Shown here piece by piece: positions 24,301 to 33,002 of a stretch of DNA of 64,000 bases. Location of the stretch: NCBI RefSeq assembly GCF_052857255.1, contig NC_135502.1, forward strand, positions 156,643,599 through 156,707,598, in the 5' to 3' direction. The position numbers and the translations under genes are program-made. The notes below the pieces were generated by a model, which made no database searches, had not been told where the DNA came from, and saw only the letters and a program-made list of their open reading frames with translations. Position 1 is the first letter of the stretch. The number at the start of each line of letters is the position of its first letter. The DNA comes from Amblyomma americanum. Its lineage: Eukaryota; Arthropoda; Arachnida; Ixodida; Ixodidae.

Positions 24301-24475
24301 CTGCTATGCAGCGGAGGGTGCCTGATGCGGATGTCGCCCGTGTCAACTACCGGATTGCAAACTTCTTGTGTGGCGCCAGGGGAACGGGACGGTGGTCGAA
24401 GGCCAGAATGAACTGGACGCGTGCACACCATCCTGACCGCTGAGCTCTCCCTTTTGTGAAATAATGCAATAAAAC
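24301..24475 (+). CDS. Candidate terminal exon of an unidentified gene
   Basis: A GC-rich stretch starts directly after an acceptor-like TTTGATTACAG ending at 24300. It stays open for about 45 codons (MQRRVPDADVARVNYRIANF and on, ending RAHHPDR), closes with TGA at 24441-24443, and is followed by AATAAA at about 24468. Flanks are AT-rich, so the composition changes at both expected borders. I do not recognise the peptide, and no upstream exon was found. It could also be a fragment of an unknown repeat. Confidence 0.3.
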
Positions 24476-24629
24476 GTGCAGGAAAACAAGTTGTGAATTT
24501 GATATACCATACTTAAGGTTTGCACTGCCATGCTAAGGCAGAGAAGCTGAAGATATTGGTGCGTCTGCATAAGATGTCACTGTGAGTACATCGAATTATC
24601 TATAAATTCACCTGGTTCTGCATGAGTAA

Positions 24630-25190
24630 TGTCTGTGCGGCCAGTGCTTTGTAGAGCTTTAGAAATGGGTTGCCCACTTGGCCCAAGCTGCGTTTCATCA
24701 TGGCAACCCAGTATGGTTGCTCTTATAAAGCCCGTTCGGGGCCAAATTCGGCTGCCCACTTGGGCACACACGGCTTCATCTAAGCAACCAACGGGGGCTG
24801 CCACTTTCGGCTTAACTGGGCTATATAATTGCATAAAAAGGGGATATTCATTTGGGCCCAACAAGGACCCCACCACGGCGTTGAAAATGAGCGGCCTACG
24901 TTGAGCCAGGTCGGGTTATTTTGGGGCAACCGCAATGGGCTGCCCATGAGCGCGGGGCTTGAGCCCCTCTGGGCAGGCCCAAGCAGTCTGCCCTTATTGG
25001 TCCTGATGTGGGCTGCCCAAGCTGGTTCCCCTCTGGCTCCATTGGGGGAGCCCAAGTGGGCTGCCCATTGGGGCCCCTCGTGGGCACGAGTTGCTTATTC
25101 CACTTGGGGCCCATATGGACTGCTCACATGGGACCGACAAGAGGCCCCAATTTGGAGCCCACTTTGTGCTACTTTGGACAATAAAAGGAA
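24630..25190. repeat. Diverged GGGCTGCCCA-rich repeat domain
   Basis: The near-palindromic decamer GGGCTGCCCA recurs (around 24929, 25011 and 25057), with variants at 24668 and 24749. It is embedded in many TGGGCCC, CCCAAG and GGGGCCC words in both orientations. All three long frames on both strands are therefore open and encode Gly-Pro-Trp-rich sequence, as expected from a repeat and not from a protein. The unit is irregular, so this is a diverged minisatellite-like domain. Confidence 0.6.
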
Positions 25191-25559
25191 AACCTGAGGG
25201 CTGTCGGGAAGAGTTCCCACTCATTACTTTGAGGTCGAAGCGAGGTCTCCGTTAACACAATAATGTCAGCGTTTATAGTATCAACTGCAGAGGCTAGCAC
25301 AATGCGCTTGTTAAGGATGCTAAGTATGTTACAAAACAACATCTCTATGTTTAAAAGACGTGTTCCACTTCCCCTCCCGTTTTCTTAGCTGGAATCATAT
25401 GATGACGCTCCACCGTACCAAGCATCTATATTTCGGGGCGCCGCAGACTGAACTATGCTCTCAATTACGGCTATGTTATGAGACGGCGCACCACCGTGGA
25501 AAGCATCTGCTCATAGTTGACATGGCAATCTCAACTATGCTATCAGTGCAGGCACAGTA
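25191..25559. other. No recognised gene
   Basis: Between the GGGCTGCCCA-rich domain and the LINE ORF1 relic; may contain LINE continuation in minus sense, but I cannot read it. Confidence 0.25.
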
Positions 25560-25867
25560 CGCATATAATTGCACATTCTCTGTGATTTTATTGCAGCGCT
25601 ATTGAAATCTAAGGGAGTCGGGACGACCTTTCGCGAACTCAACAAGCTTAGTTTTGGCAGTACACGTGGCGGGGAAAATTGTTAGGACAGTGTAACACGC
25701 TCATCTTTAAGTTTATAGCGTGTCGAAAGTACCGTCCTTTTAGTCTGAAGGTGTTGAACTTGACTATGACAGGGCGGCATTTTGAGGAAGAATACTGGCC
25801 GGCGCAATATGTGGGTTCTATAGATAAGTCTGGTATGTTGTCTATGATGCCTGTTAGGGTTTCTTTC
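25560..25867 (-). pseudogene. LINE ORF1 relic, C-terminal half
   Basis: The minus-strand reading continues the ORF1 started at 30277-30720, after removal of the Gypsy insertion. It starts KETLTGIIDNIPDL and goes on with SSSKCRPVIVKFNTF, matching the RRM-type and C-terminal region of CR1/L2-like LINE ORF1 proteins (RPVIVKF motif). After a shift near 25650 it reads KLVEFAKGRPDSLRFQ, then a stop. ORF1 proteins bind LINE RNA. The two halves join in frame across the insertion if one CTTTC copy is dropped. Confidence 0.7.
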
Positions 25868-26038
25868 TGTGGTGTCATGCGAAGCGCGTGTGACGTCACA
25901 TTCATAGCGCGTCTCTCAGCGCTACATAAGTGCTGCGTTCCGCGGGAATAGTGCATTGTCGGCCCGGCATGGGCGTGCCAATAAAGCGTCTACGTCGCTC
26001 GTTACCCTGGCTCTGCCTCATCGCTCTCAGCTACAACA
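25868..26038 (+). repeat. 5' LTR of Gypsy element
   Basis: Begins TGTGGTGTCATGCG and ends CTACAACA. It has TGACGTCA at 25891-25898, an imperfect TATA-like TACATAAG about 30 bp later, and AATAAA at 25980-25985. It matches 30126-30276 except for substitutions and about 20 extra bases near 25955-25975. Confidence 0.85.
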
Positions 26039-26128
26039 TACTGGCGACGAGCATGGGATCACAGTCCCGTCGGTTTGCAAGAGACCACTCGCAGCGGTCC
26101 CGGAGTGTGTTGCGAGTAGACTGGCAGG

Positions 26129-26900
26129 ATGGCGATGAGTGGAACGTTCGATCAGTTCATCGAGCACGGCGATGATTTCGAGTCCTACGTGGAAAGATTC
26201 GACCACTTCTTGAATGCCTCTAAGGTGAGCGACGACTTGAAGGTCTCAGTGTTCATAACGGCAATAGGGAAGAAAGCATACAAGGCGATAAAAATTTTAC
26301 TGGAACCGGAGAAGCCGGAAACAAGACATGCGCACAGCTGGTGCAAACCATGCGAGCGCAGTATGTACCAAAACCCTCTGTAATTCCAGAGGGGTTCAAA
26401 TTTACCCGCGTTTTCAGCAAGAAGGCGAAACACTGGCAGCGTTCGCGGTAGAGTTGAAACGGTTGGCGGCGTCTTGCGACTTCGGAACATTTCTGCACAA
26501 TGCTGTTCGCACCCGTTTTGTGGCCGGGCTCTGTGACAAAAAAACGCAAGCGGATTTCCTGAAGGATGTTTAAAACTTCTGCTATATCGCGAGGAATATC
26601 GAGTTGGCCCTGCAAGGAAAGCCAGCATTTTCAGCCCAACGTGGGGAAAGGGATCGTCAGCGTTCTTCTCCGAAAGCGAGGCGCCAGAAAACGCTCACCG
26701 CGTAGTAGGGAAGAAACTGCTACGGGGCCCGTTGGGGCAAGGGAGACGAAATCGCTGGACTGTTTCCGATGCGGCTCATAGTTTGAAGCGTCAACCTGCC
26801 AATTTCTGAAGTATGGTTGTCGGTTGTGTAACCTTGTTGGACGCTTAGCGAGAATATGCAGGGACAGAAGTAGAATCTACGAACGCCACAGCTGACGACA
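26129..26900 (+). pseudogene. Gypsy gag relic with zinc knuckle remnant
   Basis: The gag reading starts near 26129 (MAMSGTFDQF) and has the capsid-like motif FESYVERFDHFLNASKV. It shifts frame near 26330 to FQQEGETLAAFAVELKRLA and AVRTRFVAGLCDKKTQ, and again near 26570. A CCHC-like knuckle is visible around 26755-26870 (CFRCGS followed by CRLCNLVGRLARIC), interrupted by a stop. The structural polyprotein is therefore dead. Family assignment is from motif order and position after the 5' LTR. Confidence 0.7.
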
Positions 26901-26934
26901 GCGACACGGGTGAACTGGCGCTGCACAATATATA

Positions 26935-29900
26935 TTCATGGGAAGGGCGCACCGAACCTTACGAAATTTTTCTGAAGATTGAGCAGAAAAATGTTTTCAT
27001 GCAGAATGGTACGGAGGCACCTGTAGGAGTTGTACCAGAAGCACTGTACAAGAAATACTGCTCACCCTACCCAAAGAACCATGCTGTCTAAAGCTGAAAA
27101 CTTACTGAGGCACACCGCTGCCGGTAACGGGGAAGCTAACCATTTCGGTAGAGCACAACGGCCAGCACAAGCAGCTTCCGTTAATTGTCATGAAGACAAA
27201 CGAGAATACCAACACTGTGCTTTTTGGGACGTGACTGGCTGGCGGCGCTTAAGTTAGACTGGTCTAGTGTGCATGGGGTTCGCCTGGACAAAGTGTTAGC
27301 GTTGCTTGAAAAGTAGGCCGAGATTTTTGAGCCTACGCTAGGCCTGATCAAGAACAGCGCCATTAAATTGGTGCTTAAAGAGGATAGTACACCAGCTTTT
27401 TGTAAATCTCGACTGGTGCCATTTGCGGTTAGGGAAGCAGTGTCTTCAGAATTACAGAATCTCGTGAAGGCAGAAGTGTTAGTACCTGTTAAGCAGAGTG
27501 AGTGGGCGGCCCCACTAGTGGTCGTGCCTAAACCGAACAACCACATCGGGATGTGTGAGGATTTCAAAGTGACGCTAAATCCATTCCTAAGAATGGTTCA
27601 CTATCCCCTTCCCGTTATGGAGGATCTGTTTATAAAAATGGCTGGCTGTAAATATGTTAAGCTGCTTGATCTGTTTACTGCATATCAGCATCTGGAGTTG
27701 CGTCCGCAGTCGCTACTCGTGGTCAACACGCACCTAGGATTGTTCAAGTACACACGTTTACCCTATGGCATTACGAACGCACCTTCAATCTTTCAAGCAG
27801 TCACGGATGAGGTGTTGAAGGCACTTGATCGTGTAGCGTCTATCTGGACGATGTGCTGATAGTAGGGGCTGCATTTGATGACGGTTTTGATAAAGTAGAA
27901 AGTGTGCTGTGACGGTTTCAGGACAGAGGCATACAAGTGAAAAAAGAAAAGTGCAAACTATTTCAAACGTCGTTCTTGTACTTGGGGCACATTCTTAACG
28001 AAAAGGGCATACGCCTCTGAGATGAAAAGTGAAGGCGACAACGGAGGCGCCGGAACCAAAGACTGAGGCACAATTGGGAGCTTCCCTGGGTTTGATTACC
28101 TTTTATATAAAGTTTTTTTCACAAAATGGGCGCAATGCTGAGGTCATTGCACGACGTTGTAAGCCAAGGAAAAGGCTTTAGTAGACACGTGAGGCAAAGG
28201 AAGCGGTTCAGAAAAGTAAAGCGTGGCTACCGACAGATAAGGTTTTTACATACTACGACTCCAACAAATCGATAGAGCTTGTGTGTGACGCATCCACTTA
28301 TGGCGTTGGCGCCATTCTGTTCCATAAGATTGCGAATTGCATATGCGTCTAGGGCTTTGAGCAAAGCAGAGCAATGTTATGCTCACACTGAAAAAGAGGC
28401 TGTCGCCGTGGTATATGGGTTGAAGAAATTTCACAAATATCTGTTTGAGCGTAGTTTTATCATTTCTTCAGATTACCAGCCATTAGCTAGCCTTCTGGCG
28501 CACGGCAAGCCCGTTCCAGTAACGTCAAAGGCACGCATGTAACGCTGGGCTTTGATCTTAGTGGCGTACGAATACAAATGGGTGTATCGTAAGGGCCGCG
28601 ACGTTGGAAACGCTGAAGCGCTTTCGCGCTTGCCGTTGGCGGATGATCAAGATGTCTCATATTAAGTACATTTTTTCTCAGTTCAGTTCTGAATGAACTT
28701 TCTCTGTGGACGCGATTAGAAAGGAAACGAGCACAGATAGAGTGCTATGTAAAGTGTTGACGAACACGATGAGTGGCTGGGCTACACATGTAGCTGACAG
28801 TGAATTGTCCCCATACTTTTTTCGTCGGCATAAACTGTCCGTAGACCAGCAGTGCGTACATGGGAAAATCGTGTGATTGTTCCCCACTGCTTGCGCAAAC
28901 AAGTGTTGGCACTTTTGCACGAAGGTCACTCAGGAGTTACGCGTATGAAAATGCTCGCACGTAGCTATGTCTGGTGGCCTCAGTGAACCCAAGACATTGA
29001 GTGTGTTGTTAAAGGTTGCTGTACATGTCAGATGGTGCGGAATGCTTTTCGGAACGCCCCACTACAAACTTGGGGTTGGCCTTGCCGCAGTTTGCAATCT
29101 ACCTGAATTTCGCATTCACAAACAACCAGTGGCTTTTAGTGTTGGTGGATTCACACTCGAAATGGGTAGAAGTGTTCGTGATGAATTCAGCAACGACAGA
29201 GCGTACTATTGAAAAGCTGCGCAGTGTGTTCGCCTCGCATGGTCTTCCGGGCGAGGTAGTTACGGGGGCAACGGGCCACCAGTTCACTGCGAAGCACTTC
29301 ATAGAGATTCCGCTCAAACAGAGTCCGTCATATTCAGCACACCTCCGTACTACCCCGTGTCAAATGGAAGTGCGGAGAGGTGTATCCAGACAGTTAAACG
29401 GGATCTTCTGCGAGAGCTTCTAGACGGAATGTCATCGGGAATCAGCAAGACCCTACAACACAGCATTGACATGTTCCTGTACAGGTACCGGAACACCTCT
29501 ACCTCAACAACGGGCAAACGCCAGCTGAACTTTTTCTCTCGTGGAGATTCCGCACTCGCCTAACTCTGCTACAGCCAGACCCGGAGAGACGTATAGAAGA
29601 ACATTTTTCCAAAGCTAAGCGTCAAGCCGACGAAAAAAGAGGGCCATGGAGGGCATTCGAACAGGGCGAAAGTGTTCTGGTCCAAGGCCTTCGTCCAGGT
29701 GAGGCAAGCTCGTTGCCTGGGGTCATTGAAAAAAGGTCCAGTGCCGTTACGTACATTGTGCGGTAGGGCCCGTGAAGATTTGTGCATGTAGACAATATAA
29801 GTCCGTGTTGTTTTGACAGTGACGAACAAGTGCACCGTGAGCCTCCCTGTGTGGTGCCAAGTTTAATTTCAGGCCCTGTGCTGGAAGCGTCTGCTACAAC

Positions 29901-30110
29901 GCCACCTGTTCGCGTGCTGGAGTCTACGAGCTCTGCGGCAGCCCCGCCAGAGCCGCTCGAAGACGGCTCCCGGGGCTCAGCGGAATGCCAGTCCACGCCA
30001 AGATTTTCTACCACCGTCTCCACTTCGAGAACCAGCATCTCCTTAAGGGGCACAGATTGGTCGACGCAGGGCTCGTGCGAAGAAACCTCCCGATTGCTCC
30101 AGGCCATCAG
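26935..30110 (+). pseudogene. Gypsy pol relic (protease, RT, RNase H, integrase)
   Basis: A protease remnant (26960-27300) has lost its DTG-type active site; NGT stands in its place. Reverse transcriptase is best preserved at 27368-27859: KQSEWAAPLVVVPKPN, YPLPVMEDLF and LFKYTRLPYGITNAPSIF are readable. A frameshift falls at the catalytic YLDD box. RNase H is at 28246-28660 in two frames (LVCDASTYGVGAILF, then SRALSKAEQCYAHTEKEA). Integrase follows at about 28870-29560, with the zinc-binding block and badly disrupted core. A C-terminal tail is near 29570-29770. At least five frame changes or stops make the product non-functional. Confidence 0.75.
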
Positions 30111-30125
30111 CAGTATGAGAAGGAG

Positions 30126-30276
30126 TGTGGTGTTATGCGAAGTGCGTGTGACGTCACAATGATAGCGCGTCTCTCTGCGCTATATAAGCGCTGCGTTGCA
30201 CGTGAATAGTCGTGCCAATAAAGCATCTACGTTGCTCGTTACCCTGGCTCTGGCTCATCGCGCTCGCCTAACAACG
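30126..30276 (+). repeat. 3' LTR of Gypsy element
   Basis: Begins TGTGGTGTTATGCG and ends CTAACAACG. TGACGTCA at 30149-30156 is followed about 24 bp later by a good TATA box (TATATAAG, 30181-30188) and AATAAA near 30217. CTTTC follows at 30277-30281. Confidence 0.85.
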
Positions 30277-30720
30277 CTTTCAAAGAGTCTTCAGTTTCAT
30301 TTAAAGATTCATGCGAGTCTGATTTCCCTCGAAAAAATGTGGTTAGTGAGCAGCGATCGGTCCTCTATTTCATCAAATCTAGATTGCAAAGAATCATGCT
30401 GTGTTGTCAGGGCATGTAGGAAATTTTGGATATTGGTTGCTTTTTCAGCAAACTCGTCTAGTGTGTCTGTTTTTTCTTCCGGTGTCCAACGTTTCTTCAC
30501 TGCAGACAATTTTATTCTCTAAGCTTTTTTGGCTAGTTTTTATAGCTTTTATGTGCACGGCAAGCTCGGCCTGATACTTTCCAGATTGAACAGAACGCGC
30601 GTGCACCTCTTTAAGGAGGTTGCAAACAGCAGCAATTTGTTCGGAAGGCAAGTTCGGAAAAGGCAGATGTTCGATCGTGGATTCACAGCAGGTGTGTCCT
30701 GGGCTTGTTTCTTACGTCCT
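30277..30720 (-). pseudogene. LINE ORF1 relic, N-terminal half with coiled coil
   Basis: The minus-strand frame starts around 30700 (ESTIEHLPFPNLPSEQ). It continues with a charged heptad-like region (KYQAELAVHIKAIKTSQKSL) and, after a shift near 30500, TPEEKTDTLDEFAEK and DSLQSRFDEIEDRS. The last motif matches the conserved coiled-coil end of CR1/L2-like LINE ORF1 proteins, directly before the RRM-type domain. A further shift near 30320 leads to the Gypsy border at 30277. The C-terminal half lies beyond the Gypsy element at 25560-25867. Confidence 0.7.
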
Positions 30721-31329
30721 CAGCACACAGTAAGAGGAAGAGCATTGAGAGGCAGTCACGAACAACCTCAAGAAACACTTGTGGGCACGGGAGCAACCGC
30801 AAGCATCGAGTGCTGCTTTTATTACTATAGAGAGCTAAAGGCCTAAATACCTGCGGAATGCACAAGCGCGGTGCGTGAGGCATGCTGTCAGCGTTTCTCT
30901 CGTGCCGACTGAAGATGTCGTGTTTCTGGCCGTTGCAGAACAGGCAGCACATAGGACATGCTTCCGCAGGAGCGCCTGCAAAGAGCAGATGTTGGTGAGT
31001 TGCGATACCACGGGTTCCTTACCATACGTAGGACATCACCGCAGGATGTTGATGGTGACAGTACGTCACCACGGACCCGAGCACCCGCACTCAGCCGACG
31101 CAACACACCACTTCGACGTTAGCTTCCCGTAGAGGGCACCTCCAGCCTGATCCGAAAGGGGAAATCGAAAGTCATTTTGTCTATCCTCCCACCATATTTC
31201 ACTTTACAATCTCTTTCTCACAACTCTCCTGTCTACTCCTTTCTTCGCAGTTTTCCACATTTCATAGGCGGCAAGGCTTAATACTTTTAGGCGTACCACA
31301 TTGAGTTACGCCATATTTGGTGATAGTTA
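30721..31329. other. No gene resolved; possible LINE 5' region
   Basis: May hold the start of the minus-strand LINE and the start of the plus-strand I/Jockey LINE, but I could not define either. Open frames on both strands are short and unrecognised. Confidence 0.25.
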
Positions 31330-31479
31330 CGGTGTACAGCTGGAATGGGAAGGACTTGCTAGCAGGTTCCTGTCCCGTCCCCTCGTTGCGCTTCGTTGTG
31401 AGTGCCTGCCACCTTGGCCAAAGACAGCTTTCATTACGGCTATTTTAACCCAAAGCTAGCGCGCAGCGATGTAACAGCT

Positions 31480-32230
31480 CAGTTCGTAAAGAACACAAAC
31501 AATTTCCCTAGGTTCTATGTTATTCACAGTGAAAGCTCAGAAAAAGCCCCCGACATATGTCTCCATTCGTCGTTTGAAGAATCATAAGCCAATAGTTATA
31601 GATCTGGCAAATGGGGACATTCTTGTGGAAGTGTTCTACCACCATCAATATAGGAAATTTGCAGGAGTCACTGCCTTGGAGACATTGGTATAGCAATTAG
31701 CCCCACCAATCACTAAATACTGTCCGCCGTTTCACTTCCGATGGTGGCATTAAGTACATGAGCGCAAAACTGCCGAAGGGACTAAGGAGCAGCATTTGAC
31801 AAATGTGTATCGAATCAAGATCACACGAGACGACAAAAAATGAAGAAAAGACCTTGTACTGATTTTCGCATTAAAGACTCCCTGACTGTAGAAGCAGGGT
31901 ACTCAAAAATCACACTTGGACTATATATCTCTTACCCACGACGCAGTTTCAGGTACCAAATGTACGGCTACCAGAGCTGCCGGGCCAAAGTCAAATGCGC
32001 TAAATGTGCCTCTCAGATCACCCCACAAAATGCTTATTTGAATGCATCTTTTTGTAAATTGTGGGGGCAGTCGTACTGCCTACTCACGCGCTTGTCCAAC
32101 ATTGAAACAAGAGAAAAAATGATCACACGCATAGATAAAGAAAACATTACTTTCTGAGAAGCGCGAAAGCGTTTCTAAAGGTTTTTTTGAAGGCCATTGC
32201 GGTGCAAGAAGGCATGGAAGCGCAGCGACT
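31480..32230 (+). pseudogene. LINE ORF1 (gag-like) relic
   Basis: In shifting frames the segment reads LVEVFYHHQYRKFAGVTALG (about 31623-31682) and then, in the frame open at 31840-32157, YISYPRRSFRYQMYG, SCRAKVKCAKCAS and IDKENITF. This is the gag-like ORF1 of I/Jockey elements with its CCHC knuckles. The first knuckle has lost cysteines to Ser and Tyr. It is not a functional nucleic-acid-binding protein. Confidence 0.6.
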
Positions 32231-32439
32231 TTCAGCTCCTGCTCAGATCACTTAGAGTGAGACTGGAGCAGGGCCAACCGTGCCCAAGGGGCTGAGCTTT
32301 GACGGCCGCGGCCGGCATCAAACGCGCGTTTTCTGGGCCAGCAGCCGAGCGCCATAATTACTCAGCTACCGTGAAGGCCAATGTCGGCAACTAAAATTCG
32401 TCGTCCACAACTTGTATCATTGCCACTGCTCACTTAGTT

Positions 32440-33002
32440 TTTCCTCACTCTTCGAGAGTGGTGAGAAAGAATGAAAATATCTGGTATACCCGAGAATGTA
32501 GAGAAGGAAAAAGACGAAAAAGAAAACCGGAGGAATATCTCCACGGATACCCTATGCAGGAAAAATTTAGAACTTGTAAAAAGACGAGGGCCAACCTCTA
32601 TATATCCTTCGTGATGCTGAGAAAACTTCAAGGCAAGTGGATGAGTCTTCCATAAACAATGCCACTACATCAAAAATAGGTCAACTTCTCTTCTTTTACA
32701 GTTCCTTTCCTGACACCACCTGAAGCACAAACAAATAATCACGAACAGGCCAACATACTTGGGAGCAACTCTTTCTTGTTTCTAGTTCAGTACACTACGA
32801 TGACTTTCTTACGGTACAAAAACACAGCAGAAATGAAACGACTTCAAACGAGTGGTTACACTAACGATTAGATTCCATGAGCTTCATCGCGTACTAACTA
32901 ATGGCAGACTGCACCAGAGCCTGACACGATACATTATCAAATGCAACTCCATTTGTCTGAGCATACGGTAGAAGCCCTGTTGAAACTTTTAAACAAAATC
33001 TG
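32440..33002 (+). pseudogene. LINE ORF2 relic, region before RT
   Basis: An open frame at 32458-32655 reads YTRECREGKRRKRKPEEYL and so on, like the linker between endonuclease and RT in Jockey-type ORF2 proteins. Further on, SINNATTSKIG and, just before the RTE insertion, HLSEHTVEALLKLLNKIW are recognisable. The reading stops at about 33002, where the RTE begins, and resumes at 35878. Confidence 0.6.

Larger units (their letters stand above)
25868..30276 (+). mobile_element. Ty3/Gypsy LTR retrotransposon with short LTRs
   Basis: This 4.4-kb element has 171- and 151-bp LTRs (25868-26038 and 30126-30276) and identical CTTTC target duplications at 25863-25867 and 30277-30281. A primer-binding-site-like TGGCGACGAG lies just after the 5' LTR. 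The purine-rich AGAAGGAG is directly before the 3' LTR. Between them gag, protease, reverse transcriptase, RNase H and integrase relics follow in Ty3/Gypsy order, all disrupted. It lies inside a minus-strand LINE ORF1. LTR divergence (several substitutions and an indel of about 20 bp) indicates an old insertion. Confidence 0.85.

Noticed and set aside
24577..25224. Several overlapping Gly/Pro/Trp-rich open frames
   Set aside because: They exist on both strands because of the near-palindromic GGGCTGCCCA words; treated as repeat.
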